DNA of 64,000 nucleotides from Syntrophobacteraceae bacterium (GCA_003566995.1 PXBG01000074.1:24294-88293), one strand, 5' to 3'; positions 35,356-45,028 are shown, numbered from the stretch's first letter. Notes: generated by a model from the sequence alone, not told the origin. A program made the numbers and translations.

Positions 35356-36162
35356 ATGAAACCTTCAAGACTTGTCATCCTGGCAGCCGTGGCCGATGAA
35401 ATTCGGGGGCTGACCTCTTCTTTACACCCGGAAAAGAGCTTCGATTTTTTGGGAGAGACTTTTTTCCTGAGCCAGCGGGGGGACAAGACCGTGATCATCG
35501 GGACCACCGGCCTGGGAAAAGTCAATGGCGCAACGGTGGCTTCCGCTCTCCTGCAGGAATTTGGCCCGGAACAAGTCTGGAACATTGGGTGCTCCGGCGC
35601 CTACCGTGAAGGGCCGCTCCGGGTCGGAGATGTTCTCATTTCCACGGAAACCGCTCTCGGGGACGAGGGCATCCTCTGCGCTCATGGAACCCTTTCCCCG
35701 AAAGAATTGGGCATTCCCATGGTGACAAGAGGTCAGGAAACCCTTTTTGACAACATTCCCCTGGTGACCCAGAAAATCTTTCAGGAACTGGGGAAAGTGA
35801 CGCCTCCGGGAACTTATTGGAGCAACGGCACCTTTTCCACACCTGAAGGTGCGTTGAACTGGCAAGAGAACCGGGGGGATGGGTTTCGATTGGTGCATGG
35901 CCCCAGCCTCACCGTTTCCCTGGTGAGCGGCGATGCACAAACGGCGGCGCAGCGCTTCGAAAAATCCGGGGCATTCGCGGAGAACATGGAGGGCAGTGGC
36001 ATTGCTCAGGCATGCCTTCGCCATCAGGTTCCCATGATGGAATGCCGGGGCATGAGCAACCTTGCGGGCGACAGAGACAAGGGGCACTGGCACTTTACGA
36101 AAGCTTTCGCCCACTGCCACACCGTCGTTGTCATGTGGCTAAAACACTTGAATTTTTATTGA
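35356..36162 (+). CDS. mqnB: Futalosine hydrolase
   Basis: MqnB cleaves the nucleobase from futalosine in the alternative menaquinone pathway. It is a nucleoside phosphorylase-like protein of about 268 residues starting MKPSRLVILAAVADE; upstream ATG codons are possible, and no start has a strong Shine-Dalgarno. The family signatures are TTGLGKVNGATVASALL, NIGCSGAYREGPLRVGDVLI, AENMEGSGIAQACLRH and ECRGMSNLAGDRD. mqnD follows 123 bp downstream, which supports the assignment against a general MTA/SAH nucleosidase. Confidence 0.9.
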   Translation: MKPSRLVILAAVADEIRGLTSSLHPEKSFDFLGETFFLSQRGDKTVIIGTTGLGKVNGATVASALLQEFGPEQVWNIGCSGAYREGPLRVGDVLISTETALGDEGILCAHGTLSPKELGIPMVTRGQETLFDNIPLVTQKIFQELGKVTPPGTYWSNGTFSTPEGALNWQENRGDGFRLVHGPSLTVSLVSGDAQTAAQRFEKSGAFAENMEGSGIAQACLRHQVPMMECRGMSNLAGDRDKGHWHFTKAFAHCHTVVVMWLKHLNFY

Positions 36163-36285
36163 AAAACGGAGAAAATTCTCTTCCGGCAAACCAGTTCCAT
36201 CTTCCCTCTCGTGCACACCGTTCTCAACTCCCCTTTTCCCGCTCCATCTCCCGGGACCTGCAATCGATCACGACAAAGGAGTTCC

Positions 36286-37128
36286 ATGCGTCAACCCTTG
36301 AGCCTGGGGTTTTCCCCATGCCCCAATGACACCTACATTTTTTATGCGCTGGCGGAAAAACGCATTGCCTGGGAACCTCACTCCTTTCGCATCTTCATGG
36401 GTGATGTGGAGGAATTGAACCGGGAAGTTCGAGGGAGGCGTCTGGACATCGCCAAGGTTTCCATTCATGCCATGCTTCACCTTCTGAAGGACTATTGCCT
36501 TCTTCGTTCCGGCGGAGCCATGGGAAGAGGATGCGGCCCTGTGGTTGTTTCCCGGAAGAAGCTTTCCATGGAAGACCTCAAGGATGGAACGGTGGCCATT
36601 CCCGGCAGAATGACCACTGCCGGTCTCTTGCTGCAGCTGGAGGGCACTCACGAGGGTCCCAGGGAAGAGATGATTTTTCACGAGATCATGCCCGCGGTGG
36701 TGTCAGGAAGAGTGGACGCTGGTGTGGTCATTCACGAAGGGCGTTTCACTTTTCATGAGCATGGCCTGCACCTGGTTGTCGACCTGGGAGCGTGGTGGGA
36801 AAACAAAACCCGCCTGCCCCTTCCCCTGGGAGGCATCGTGATGAGGCGGCAGCTGGGGGAACAAACAGCTCGTTTCGTGGAAGGGAAAATCCGGGAAAGC
36901 CTCGCCCACAGCCGTGCCCATCCCCATCAGGTGTGGCCTTACATGCGAAGACACGCCCAGGAGATGCAAGACGAAGTGATCAGCCGGCACATCGAAATGT
37001 TCGTGAACGAACACACCCGCGATGTGGGGCCGGAGGGGGAGGAAGCCATAAGGCACTTGCTGGAAGCGGCTGCCGCTCAGGAGCGGTTGAGCCCTCCGCC
37101 ACTTCCCCTGTTCTGCACTTCCCAATAA
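36286..37128 (+). CDS. mqnD: 1,4-dihydroxy-6-naphthoate synthase
   Basis: MqnD converts cyclic dehypoxanthine futalosine to dihydroxynaphthoate. It has a periplasmic-binding-protein fold, is cytosolic, and is 280 residues long. The start ATG 36286 has AAGGAG 5 nt upstream. The diagnostic N-terminus is LSLGFSPCPNDTYIFYAL, followed by DIAKVSIHAMLHLL, GRGCGPVVVS, VAIPGRMTTAGLLLQL and AGVVIHEGRFTF. Together with mqnB it shows the futalosine route; mqnA, mqnC and mqnE are not in this window. Confidence 0.94.
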   Translation: MRQPLSLGFSPCPNDTYIFYALAEKRIAWEPHSFRIFMGDVEELNREVRGRRLDIAKVSIHAMLHLLKDYCLLRSGGAMGRGCGPVVVSRKKLSMEDLKDGTVAIPGRMTTAGLLLQLEGTHEGPREEMIFHEIMPAVVSGRVDAGVVIHEGRFTFHEHGLHLVVDLGAWWENKTRLPLPLGGIVMRRQLGEQTARFVEGKIRESLAHSRAHPHQVWPYMRRHAQEMQDEVISRHIEMFVNEHTRDVGPEGEEAIRHLLEAAAAQERLSPPPLPLFCTSQ

Positions 37129-37227
37129 GGGACTTGGCCAAGGGACTTTGTCGGCTTTCGGGTCTTCGTGAACATGCAGATTGCAGTGACAAACAGCCAA
37201 CAATAAACCCGTTGACATGAGGAAAAG

Positions 37228-38343
37228 ATGAACGATCACCCTCCTCTCTTCTTTCTGTTTCCTTACACCACTCTTGGGGAGGTGGACTGCGTTCCCCTCT
37301 CCCTGCTTTTTCCCTCCTTGAACGTGCTCCGCATTGCCCGCCCCCTGGAAGCACCAAGTCACTGCCGGCACATCACCCGGGAGTGGCCGGGCCTTGACAG
37401 GGAATGGCTTGTTTCGGAAGTTTCCATGCGGCTGCGTAACTACCAGGAATTTGCCTCCCTTCACGGTGAAGCGGGCCTTCAGTCCTCCATGGCGCAGCAA
37501 TGGGCCTTGAAAAACCGGGATGAAGACCGCCACCAGATACAAAGTTCCGTGAAGGCTGAATCCCCTGACAAAAAATCAGGGGAACAGTTGGCACGAATGA
37601 CTGAGGCAGCCCTTTTCCTCGAATTGGCCCGTGATCTGGACGAAAAGGAAATGGATCTCGAGGGGGATTTTCATGAATTGGGTCTTCTCGAGGACAACTT
37701 TCGAAAGGTCCTGGGAATGAATGAGGACGATGGACTGGAAGAGATGGCGGAACCACTGGAGCTTTCCCTTCACAAAGAAAAGCCCCATCTCTCCTATGCA
37801 CTGCCCCAGCGCATTTCCTTCTGGTGCCGGCTCGTTTTGCCCAAGCTGGGAAAGGGTCAGCCCGCACTGGTTACGGGAGAGCGGGAGGTTGTGGACACCA
37901 TGGCCGATGCGGTTCATGGGGTTTGTACCCAAAAAGGCCTGCCCTTCGAGCCGCAGGAACTGACCCTGGCTCCTTTCCCCCTGGACCTTTCCCAGGATGG
38001 CAGGGATTTTGAACTCCTCCATTGGGCAAGAAGCCTTTCCGAGGCGAAGGAGTTCTGGAAAGCCATGGAGGCAATGGCCCGCATTCCCCCAGGGAGAGAT
38101 TTCCAGGATGAGGCCGGGCCCCTGCTCGAGCAGGCCTGGCTCACCCTGAAGGATCGATGGGGCTCCAGAGTCCCCCAAAAAGTCACACACGCGTTAAAAG
38201 TCTCGACCATTCGCCTCACCGGTTGCTCCATGGCCGACCTGTGGAACTTCTGGGACAGACACGGTTTCCAGAGCCTTGGAGGGGCGGGAAGCATCGGGGC
38301 CTTTCAGCCTCTGTTTTTTCTTTATGACCTGGAAGCCTATTGA
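37228..38343 (+). CDS. Hypothetical protein, function unknown
   Basis: I do not recognise this 371-residue protein. It has no signal peptide or membrane helix. The N-terminus (PPLFFLFPYTTLGEVDCVPL) is hydrophobic but followed by globular sequence. The central part is acidic and helical (ELARDLDEKEMDLEGDFHEL), and there is a Trp-rich C-terminus (MADLWNFWDRHGFQSLGG). GAGGA lies just before the ATG. It sits between mqnD (99 bp) and a SulP-type transporter (25 bp) on the same strand, so it may share a transcript with either. It is probably cytosolic. Confidence 0.65.
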   Translation: MNDHPPLFFLFPYTTLGEVDCVPLSLLFPSLNVLRIARPLEAPSHCRHITREWPGLDREWLVSEVSMRLRNYQEFASLHGEAGLQSSMAQQWALKNRDEDRHQIQSSVKAESPDKKSGEQLARMTEAALFLELARDLDEKEMDLEGDFHELGLLEDNFRKVLGMNEDDGLEEMAEPLELSLHKEKPHLSYALPQRISFWCRLVLPKLGKGQPALVTGEREVVDTMADAVHGVCTQKGLPFEPQELTLAPFPLDLSQDGRDFELLHWARSLSEAKEFWKAMEAMARIPPGRDFQDEAGPLLEQAWLTLKDRWGSRVPQKVTHALKVSTIRLTGCSMADLWNFWDRHGFQSLGGAGSIGAFQPLFFLYDLEAY

Positions 38344-38368
38344 AAAAGAGAAGGGAGGTCTTAGATCC

Positions 38369-39736
38369 ATGACATCCAAGGAACCAAGAAAAGCCTTTTC
38401 CAGGGAAACCGACGACCAGGATCCGCAGAACCAGCCAACCCCCGCTCCCAAACCTGCAGTAAAAAAACCAAGCGCGGCCTTTCAGGCTCAGTACGCCGGC
38501 CGCGACGCCGCGGCCGGCTTCATCACGGGAACCATGGCCATCCCTTTGACGGTGGGAATCGCCATGATGTCCGACTATCCCATCAAGGTGGGATTGGCCA
38601 CGGTGGCCTTCGCCAGCCTGGTGGGATGGATCAATGCCTGGATCAGACCGGGAAACTACATCGGCAGCCCCGGCATCGCGGCGGGCCTGGCTCCTGTGCT
38701 GGCACTGGGCGTGGCCTCATTCGGCCTTCAAAACATGGCGTTCTGTATTTTCCTGACTGCCGTGATGCAGGCCGTCATCTGGAAATTCAACTGGCAGAAA
38801 TATCTGCTTGTGGCCGTGCCCGTCTACCTGGTGGAGGGACTGCTGGCAGGGGTGGGGCTGAAGATCTTTCTCAAATTTTTCACCTTCACCTATGAGATTC
38901 CCCCGGGGGCAGAGTCACCCGAGGTTTTCTGGAACGCCGCCCGCATACAGATGTTTGCCATCTCCATGGTGAGCTTCGCTGTCTTTTTGTTTTTGTTTTC
39001 CAAGTTCAAAAACAGGCAGCCCGCCATCCCTTATTTTGTCCTCATCATTGCAGGCGTTGTCCTGGCCCAGTTCGTGCCCGTTCCCATGCTCTACGTGGAA
39101 GATGTGGACCTCAGGGTGGCGCTGCCCATCCCGCAGGTTGATAGTGTGCTCCTGCTGGTGTACATGTTCCTGTTTTGCGCCATGCTTGCGGTGATCGACG
39201 TGATCGAACAGGTGATGAGCAATGCGGCCATCGAAAAGATCGATCCCTTGAAACGTAAGTGCAACAGCAACAACAGCCTCCTGGCCATCTGGATCGCCAA
39301 CCTGGGCTCCAGCTTTTTCGGCGGCATGACCAACCTGGACGGCCTGGCGAAGAGCACCACCAACAAGCTGGCCGGTGCCTACACCAAGTTCTCCATCTTG
39401 TTCGTCGGCCTGGTGGTGGCCTTCTTCACCTGGCAGAACCAGTACCTCATGTACCTTCCCAAGTTCGCCCTGGCCGCCATCATGATGTTTTCAGGCTACA
39501 AAATGATCGCCGGCCTGGCCCACGTGACCATGTATGGCCGGTACGCCCTCATACTGGCCCTTCTTTGCGGTGGCCTGGTTTACAAAGTGGGCATTTTTGA
39601 AGGTCTGCTCATTGCCATGGCAGTTCATGGCCTCATCCACTTCATGGTGTACACTCAGAATGAAAAGGTGCCCGGAAGGCAGGTGATCAGGAACTATTTT
39701 GAAAATTTGAAAAAAGACAGCAGCAATGTGATGTGA
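38369..39736 (+). CDS. SulP-type permease without STAS domain
   Basis: This is an inner-membrane permease of 455 residues with about ten to twelve helices. The start at ATG 38369 has GGGAGG upstream. A 60-residue hydrophilic, proline-rich N-terminus precedes the first helix. The core resembles SulP/SLC26 and related APC-fold carriers (AMMSDYPIKVGLATVAFASL, WIRPGNYIGSPGIAAGLAPV). The usual C-terminal STAS domain is absent: the protein ends about 30 residues after the last helix. A Usp-family gene follows 103 bp downstream and may supply a regulatory partner. The substrate (anion, bicarbonate or nucleobase) cannot be told. Confidence 0.75.
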   Translation: MTSKEPRKAFSRETDDQDPQNQPTPAPKPAVKKPSAAFQAQYAGRDAAAGFITGTMAIPLTVGIAMMSDYPIKVGLATVAFASLVGWINAWIRPGNYIGSPGIAAGLAPVLALGVASFGLQNMAFCIFLTAVMQAVIWKFNWQKYLLVAVPVYLVEGLLAGVGLKIFLKFFTFTYEIPPGAESPEVFWNAARIQMFAISMVSFAVFLFLFSKFKNRQPAIPYFVLIIAGVVLAQFVPVPMLYVEDVDLRVALPIPQVDSVLLLVYMFLFCAMLAVIDVIEQVMSNAAIEKIDPLKRKCNSNNSLLAIWIANLGSSFFGGMTNLDGLAKSTTNKLAGAYTKFSILFVGLVVAFFTWQNQYLMYLPKFALAAIMMFSGYKMIAGLAHVTMYGRYALILALLCGGLVYKVGIFEGLLIAMAVHGLIHFMVYTQNEKVPGRQVIRNYFENLKKDSSNVM

Positions 39737-39839
39737 TTCGAGTTCCGGATTCTCACTCCAACGAGGGGCCGGTTACGGAGAACCCTCCTTCACGACCGCC
39801 CCTTGACCTCCAACCCGTGTGACATGAAGGGAGCTCCAT

Positions 39840-40259
39840 ATGTACAAAAGAATCATGGTGGCCATCGACAACAGTGAAACGGCGGAAAAGGCGCTCGCAG
39901 AGGCTCAGGAAATCGCAGGGTTACACAACAGCCTCCTCTGCCTGGTCCACGTGGTGGACGACTCGGAAGACGATGAGCAACAGGAGGGGATCCAGTTGCT
40001 GGAACGTGCCAAAGCGACTGTCAACAGCAACCTGGCGGTGGAGACACGGCTCATGACAGCCAATGCCGTTTACGGCATGCACGGCATTGCAGAAGCCATC
40101 GCCAAGGCCGCCGGCGAGTGGGGAGCCGGGCTCCTGGTGATGGGAACAGCCAATCGTCGTGGCCTGGAGCGCTTTGTGGTGGGTTCGGTCACGGAGCACA
40201 TCATCACCAAGGTGGAAGCTTCCATTCTCCTGATTCGTCCCCGTTTCCTCTTTTTATAG
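39840..40259 (+). CDS. Universal stress protein (UspA family)
   Basis: This is a single Usp domain of 139 residues starting MYKRIMVAIDNSETAEKALAEA. The ATP-binding signature G-x2-G-x9-G-S/T is visible in GTANRRGLERFVVGSVTEHI, so it probably binds nucleotide. GGGAG precedes the ATG. It follows the SulP-type permease; pairing of Usp proteins with membrane carriers is common and suggests regulation of the transporter. Confidence 0.93.
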   Translation: MYKRIMVAIDNSETAEKALAEAQEIAGLHNSLLCLVHVVDDSEDDEQQEGIQLLERAKATVNSNLAVETRLMTANAVYGMHGIAEAIAKAAGEWGAGLLVMGTANRRGLERFVVGSVTEHIITKVEASILLIRPRFLFL

Positions 40260-40593
40260 GGGCCATGCCAACGGGGAACCCATCAGGCAGACGTGGGGCA
40301 GTGGCAGCTCTCATCTTCAAACACGTCCTTGCCATGGCCCAGTGCTGCTGACATAAGCTGTCTCACCCAATGTGAAAGCCCCTTTGGGTCATTCCTGCGC
40401 AGGCGGGAACCCAGTCTTTTCAAGACCTTCTGAATCCACGCCTGCGCCGGGGTGACGGAACTACACACTATCCCTCAAACCTGCAACACTGCCCCCCATG
40501 GCCCCAATCCCTCCAGGCCTCCGCATGAGCACCTGAACAGGACAAAAAGCAGGGTCCCCTGAAAGTACCATGCTCAAAGGAGCCCAGATCCTG
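40260..40593. other. Non-coding gap with palindromic repeats
   Basis: No convincing gene lies in these 334 bp between the convergent ends of the Usp and ubiB-like genes. The middle carries a pair of inverted palindromic repeats (40351-40462), listed separately. Confidence 0.6.
40351..40462. repeat. Paired palindromic repeat (copy 2)
   Basis: The left unit contains AGCTGTCTCACCCAATG and, from about 40391, TCATTCCTGCGCAGGCGGGA. The right unit, near 40431-40460, is its inverted counterpart (GAATCCACGCCTGCGCCGGG, then GTGACGGAAC). The left unit shares about 60 bp of recognisable sequence with the copy at 48466-48530. The arrangement is BIME-like. Confidence 0.65.
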
Positions 40594-42315
40594 TCACAGC
40601 CTGCCCGACCTGAAAATGGATACAATGAGCCAGATTCCCAGGACCGTGGCAATGACGTAGCCCCCCACTCCCAGAAGGGCGGTGAGTGAAAGGGTTTGTT
40701 CGCCCAGAAACTGCCAGGTAAACTCCCACACACGCTGGCCGGAATTGAGGATCATGGCCGCTGCCACAATGGAAGCGGCGATGACCAGGCCCACCGTGAG
40801 GCGGTTCATGCTTTTTTCCAGGCGAGTGCCCATGTCCTGAAAACCCGAATGGTGGAATTCGATCCGCTGGCGCCCTTCGGCGGTGCGCTTGAGGATGCTG
40901 TTCAGGTATTTGGGGGCGGACTTCATGTAAGCGCCCGAGGTGCGCATGTCCTGCCTCAGATTCTTGAGAACGCTTTGGGCGTCGACCCCTTTCTGAAGAA
41001 GCTCCCGGGCATAGGGCCTGGTCACTTCCAGGATGCTTGCATCGCTGCCGAGGATCTTGCCCAGGGCCTCCGTCTGAATAAAGGTTTTGAGAAGGAGAAG
41101 CAGGTTTCTGGGAAGGCGGATCTGATATTTCAGGACCAGCTGCATCAACTGGTCGGAAACATCCTTCACGGAAATGTGCTGGAGGGACCTGCCGTAAAAA
41201 GACTCGCTCACGTCCTTGAGGTCCGCGCGGAAAGACTGCAGGTCCATGCGCTCTTCATCCAGCAGCCCCGCATCCACGAGGGCATCCATCACCATGCCGT
41301 AGTCGTGCTCCGCGTAGCCCAGAAAAATGTTGGCGATCTGGCGCATGGCCTCCTCATCCAGGTAGCCCATGATGCCGAAATCCACCAGGCTGACACGCCC
41401 GTCATACATGACGATGGTGTTTCCCGGGTGAGGATCCGCGTGAAAAAAACCATGCTTCATGAGTTGCCTCGAAAAGGAACGCAGGCCGATGAGGGCCACC
41501 TCCCCGGGGTCCAGTCCGTGAGCTCGAATGGCAGCCACATCATCCATTTTGATCCCGTCGATGTGCTCCATGACCAGGATGGAGCGGCGGGTGAGATCCC
41601 AGTAGACCGCCGGAATGTATATCTCGTCTCCCTCCGGAAAATTGGCGGCAAATTTCTCCATGTTCCCCGCCTCGATGAGCATGTCCAGTTCCCGAAAGAT
41701 GATCCGTTCAAACTCCCGGACCAGGTTGACCGCGCCAATGATTCGCCCCATTTCAAAAGACCTTTCAATGCGGCCGGCCAGGGCATACATGAGTCGAATG
41801 TCTTCACGGATTTTCTTGTGGATTCCTGGGCGGATGATCTTCACGGCCACTTTTTCCCCCGTGAAGAGCCTGGCTGTGTGCACCTGTCCCACGGAGGCTG
41901 CCGCCACGGGATTGGGATCGATGTGGGCGAATATTTCCTCCAGAGGCTTTTCCAGCTCCTTTTCCACAACCCCTTTCACCTGTTGAAAAGGAATGGCCGG
42001 AACGCGGTCCTGCAGCTTCTTGAATTCTTCAATGTACCGGGGGGGAAATATGTCCGCCCGAGTGCTCATCAACTGGCCCAGCTTGACGAAACTTGGCCCC
42101 AGCTCTTCAAGAACAAGACGAATCCTTTTGGGGGAGGGAAAGCTCCCGGTGCCCACAGCAGCCTCCTCCAGGCTTTCCGGACCGTTCTCTTTCTCCCGGC
42201 GGAAAAGTCGGTCGACCATCCCCCCAAAACCGTGCCTGGCAAGCACGGCCGAAATGGCTCCCATTCTCCTGTATCCCCTCAAACCGTAAAACCTGCTGAA
42301 TAATTTCATGCCCAT
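40594..42315 (-). CDS. ubiB: UbiB/ABC1 family atypical kinase
   Basis: UbiB proteins are atypical kinases or ATPases needed for isoprenoid quinone synthesis or lipid handling at the membrane. The 573 residues contain the KxGQ motif (PSFVKLGQLMSTRADIFP), the Ala-rich loop (AAASVGQVHTARL), VAVKIIRPG, FHADPHPGN and VDFGIMG. The C-terminus has two membrane helices (LTVGLVIAASIVAAAMIL, then VIATVLGIWLIVSIF). In a menaquinone user it may serve that pathway. A possible start lies two codons downstream (ATG 42309). Confidence 0.93.
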   Translation of the reverse strand: MGMKLFSRFYGLRGYRRMGAISAVLARHGFGGMVDRLFRREKENGPESLEEAAVGTGSFPSPKRIRLVLEELGPSFVKLGQLMSTRADIFPPRYIEEFKKLQDRVPAIPFQQVKGVVEKELEKPLEEIFAHIDPNPVAAASVGQVHTARLFTGEKVAVKIIRPGIHKKIREDIRLMYALAGRIERSFEMGRIIGAVNLVREFERIIFRELDMLIEAGNMEKFAANFPEGDEIYIPAVYWDLTRRSILVMEHIDGIKMDDVAAIRAHGLDPGEVALIGLRSFSRQLMKHGFFHADPHPGNTIVMYDGRVSLVDFGIMGYLDEEAMRQIANIFLGYAEHDYGMVMDALVDAGLLDEERMDLQSFRADLKDVSESFYGRSLQHISVKDVSDQLMQLVLKYQIRLPRNLLLLLKTFIQTEALGKILGSDASILEVTRPYARELLQKGVDAQSVLKNLRQDMRTSGAYMKSAPKYLNSILKRTAEGRQRIEFHHSGFQDMGTRLEKSMNRLTVGLVIAASIVAAAMILNSGQRVWEFTWQFLGEQTLSLTALLGVGGYVIATVLGIWLIVSIFRSGRL

Positions 42316-42736
42316 TTCTGTATTCCCAAGGCACCCCTTCCCTCAAAAAATGCTGATGCAGGATCGAGGAGAAGGCGCACTGTGCCAGATCTAAGAAACT
42401 TCCCTTTCCTCAAGACCCGAGGGAAGCTTTTTTTTCCACTCACGGCAACACCGTTTCCCATGCCGGACCCATTGGGCTCTGCCCCCAGCGGCTTTTCCAC
42501 ACAAAAGGGTTTTTGCAATCCAGCCCTTCGCCGCCCAGGAAATTTCCCAGGTGGTTTTCTGCGAATTTCATTGGACTTTTTGATCATCCCGGGATAGATA
42601 ATACTGTTTCGTTTTCTTTCTCATTATTGAGGACTCATGGTGGCCGTTGGCCACAGATCGCTCCGGGATGCATTCCGGTGCCCAGTGGAAAGCCAGCCCA
42701 GCCTGAAATATACAAAGAATTGATTTGGAGGAGTGA
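42316..42736. other. Divergent intergenic region
   Basis: These 421 bp lie between the divergent ubiB-like and PxxKW genes. No protein-like frame is seen. The right half is AT-rich and holds a promoter candidate at 42571-42600. Confidence 0.5.
42571..42600 (+). promoter_or_regulatory. Candidate promoter for PxxKW gene
   Basis: TTGGAC (42571-42576), 18 nt, then TAGATA (42595-42600), followed by an AT-rich start region. The leader would be about 130 nt. Confidence 0.35.
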
Positions 42737-42940
42737 ATGAACAACGCTGTTGATTGGAAACCCGTCGTGGAGCAGTGCACCGGCTGCGAAAATGTCATCG
42801 ATGATCATTGCCGTATCTGGATCGCTCCCTCCGCCAAGTGGCGCATGGGAAACTGCCCCTCTGCAACCCACATGAGAGTTGAAACCAAGACCGGCACGGT
42901 CAAGGTTCGCGTGGGACAGCAGAAACAAAAGAAGAAATAG
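42737..42940 (+). CDS. PxxKW family cysteine-rich protein
   Basis: This 67-residue protein has GGAGG just upstream of its ATG. It carries four cysteines, in CTGCENVIDDHC and NCPS, and the APSAKWR element that names the PxxKW family. The tail is basic (KQKKK). The cysteines suggest a metal or small iron-sulfur site. The family is known mainly from deltaproteobacteria and has no assigned function. A hairpin terminator follows, so it is probably monocistronic. Confidence 0.85.
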   Translation: MNNAVDWKPVVEQCTGCENVIDDHCRIWIAPSAKWRMGNCPSATHMRVETKTGTVKVRVGQQKQKKK

Positions 42941-42964
42941 GCTCCCTGCTTCCTGCACCGGTGG

Positions 42965-42990
42965 GAGGTGCCCTGCTCCAGGGGCACCTC
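42965..42990. terminator. Bidirectional terminator
   Basis: GAGGTGCCC (42965-42973) and GGGCACCTC (42982-42990) form a perfect 9-bp stem with an 8-nt loop. It lies between the ends of the PxxKW gene and the convergent hybrid kinase and can serve both; a short T-run follows on the plus side. Confidence 0.65.
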
Positions 42991-44577
42991 TCACAGTCTT
43001 TTGGAAAGGGACACGTTGAAGGTGGTCCCCCCCGGGTTGGTTTCCACCCACACACGCCCCCCGTGTTTTTCAGCGATTTCTCTCACGATGGCCAGGCCGA
43101 GGCCAGTCCCCTCCACACCTTTCTCTCCAACTTTGACCCGTCTTTCGAAAAGGTCGAAAATTCGCTGGGAATCCTCCTCGTCGATGCCTGCACCGTCATC
43201 CATCACCGAAAGAATGTGAAAGTCGGGCTCCGATGCATATTCTACCCTGATTGAACTCAACCCTTTTCCTCCATACTTGAGAGCATTGTCCACCAGGTTT
43301 CGGAAGACCCTCATGAGGGAGAGCCGGTCCCCTCTGATTTGAGGAAGATCTTCGGCCACTTTCCAGTGAACGCCCCGCTGCTCCAAGCGAAAGGAGAACT
43401 CTTCCCGAATCATTTGGAGGATCTGGGACAGAGAAACGTTTTCCGCCGTTGGCTGGGTTTCCTTGGTGAATATGTAGAGGTTTATGGCTTCCACCAAAGC
43501 GCCGATCTGTCTGGAAGCGTTCAGAATCTGTTCACAGTAGCCCGCTCCCCTTTCGTCGAGCAAGTGCCCGTAATTCTTTTGCAGCAGGCGCACCAAACCG
43601 TGAAGGGCCACCGAGGGGCTTTTGAGGTCGTGAATGATGGAATAGGCGAAAATCTTCAATTTTCTGGTGCTCTCCCTCAGGGCCTCTTCCATCTTTTTTT
43701 CCTCTGTGACGTCATGGCCCACGCACTGGTATTCAACGGATCCCCGCAGGGGATCATGAATGAGGCGGTTCGTCCAATGGAGCCAGCGAGGTTCATCCTG
43801 CCCGGCGGAAACCCACTGCAGGGTTTTTCCAACAGGATTGTCCCCATGGAGGAGCGCAAGATTCGCGTAGATCTGGCGGGCTTCCTCTTCGTCAAAAAAC
43901 TCTTCCGGTTTCCTTCCGAGTATGTCCCCTTCATTTTTCTGAAAAAACCGGCAGAAAGCTCCATTGACGAATGTGAGCGTGCCGTCGGGAAGCAGACGAA
44001 AGATCAGTTCCGTCTGATCTTCAACCACCGCCCTGTACCTCTCTTCACTGGCTCGCAAGGCTTTCTCTGCCCGGTTGCGCTCCCGAATTTCGTTGCGAAG
44101 CTCCTCGTTGATCTGCGCCAGTTCGGCCGTTCGCTCCTGCACGCGCAGTTCAAGGGTGTCGCGGGCTCTTCGAAGGGCCAGCTCCGCCCTCTTGCGCTCG
44201 ATGGCATAGCGCATGGAGCGCAAGAGCAGCTCCCCTTCGGTGGCCCCTTTCTGCAGATAGTCCTGAGCACCCTGCTGCATGGCCTGTGTTGCCAGGTCTT
44301 CGTCTTCAAGGCCCGTGAGAATGATGATGGCCACGCTTTGAGCCATCTCTTGAATTATTCTGAAGGTGTCCAAACCCTGGCTGTCGGGAAGGGACAGGTC
44401 CAGGAGGATCAAGTCCACTTTGCGGCGGGTTAAGAATTCAGCGGCTTCCGAGAGACAATCCACATGGTGAAGCGAAAGGGAAAATCTGCGCTCATCCTTG
44501 AGCAGCTCTTGCAGCAAACGCACATCCCCGGGATTGTCCTCCACGAGCAGCACCTCCATGCCCGGTCGTTTATCCAT
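42991..44577 (-). CDS. Response regulator-PAS-histidine kinase hybrid
   Basis: This is a 528-residue signalling protein. The start at ATG 44577 has GAGGCGAG upstream and overlaps the response-regulator gene by 8 nt. Domains in order: a receiver (about 6-120, [20 protein letters not shown], phospho-Asp in [11 protein letters not shown]), a coiled coil (about 130-190), a PAS domain (about 195-320), HisKA with the phospho-His in [17 protein letters not shown], and HATPase_c ([27 protein letters not shown]). No membrane helix is seen. The N-terminal receiver suggests it is controlled by phosphotransfer from the upstream kinase. Confidence 0.93.
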   Translation of the reverse strand: MDKRPGMEVLLVEDNPGDVRLLQELLKDERRFSLSLHHVDCLSEAAEFLTRRKVDLILLDLSLPDSQGLDTFRIIQEMAQSVAIIILTGLEDEDLATQAMQQGAQDYLQKGATEGELLLRSMRYAIERKRAELALRRARDTLELRVQERTAELAQINEELRNEIRERNRAEKALRASEERYRAVVEDQTELIFRLLPDGTLTFVNGAFCRFFQKNEGDILGRKPEEFFDEEEARQIYANLALLHGDNPVGKTLQWVSAGQDEPRWLHWTNRLIHDPLRGSVEYQCVGHDVTEEKKMEEALRESTRKLKIFAYSIIHDLKSPSVALHGLVRLLQKNYGHLLDERGAGYCEQILNASRQIGALVEAINLYIFTKETQPTAENVSLSQILQMIREEFSFRLEQRGVHWKVAEDLPQIRGDRLSLMRVFRNLVDNALKYGGKGLSSIRVEYASEPDFHILSVMDDGAGIDEEDSQRIFDLFERRVKVGEKGVEGTGLGLAIVREIAEKHGGRVWVETNPGGTTFNVSLSKRL

Positions 44578-45028
44578 TGCGCTCGCCTCTGGGCAGTTTG
44601 ACGATTGAAAACCAAAAATCTTCGATGGATTCCACCACCGAGATGAACTGGTCCAGATCCACGGGCTTGGTGATGTAGCAGTTGGCATGGAGGCTGTAAG
44701 CTCTGAGTATGTCCTGTTCCGCCTTGGAACTGGTCAGCACCACAACGGGAATGTGTCGAAGATCCTCGTCGGCCTTGATTTCTGAAAGGACTTCCCTGCC
44801 ATCTTTTTTGGGCAGGTTCAGATCCAGAAGAATGAGATCGGGGCGGACGGCATCTTTGTACTTGCCTTCCCGCTTCAGGTATGCGAGCGCTTCAGCACCA
44901 TCCTCCACAATCTGCAGGTTGTTCCGGACCTTTCCCTCCCTGAGCCCCTCGATGGTCAGTCTCACATCCCCCGGATTGTCTTCCACCAGCAGGATTTCCA
45001 CAGGCTTCACCGATTTGCCCCGCCTCAT
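44570..45028 (-). CDS. Single-domain response regulator (Rcp1-like)
   Basis: This stand-alone receiver of 152 residues begins [19 protein letters not shown]. The phosphoacceptor Asp lies in [17 protein letters not shown], the switch residues in [12 protein letters not shown], and the Lys in [12 protein letters not shown]. There is no output domain, as in Rcp1-type regulators that act through protein contact. AGGAGG lies upstream of the ATG. It overlaps the kinase before it by 4 nt and the hybrid kinase after it by 8 nt, so the three genes form a tight relay operon. Confidence 0.95.
   Translation of the reverse strand: MRRGKSVKPVEILLVEDNPGDVRLTIEGLREGKVRNNLQIVEDGAEALAYLKREGKYKDAVRPDLILLDLNLPKKDGREVLSEIKADEDLRHIPVVVLTSSKAEQDILRAYSLHANCYITKPVDLDQFISVVESIEDFWFSIVKLPRGERNG

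Noticed and set aside
35284..36162. mqnB considered as a general MTA/SAH nucleosidase
   Set aside because: The adjacent mqnD and the AENMEGSGIA context favour futalosine hydrolase.
40696..42303. A 535-codon open frame opposite the ubiB-like gene
   Set aside because: Antisense shadow; the minus-strand gene has KxGQ, HADPHPGN and DFG motifs.
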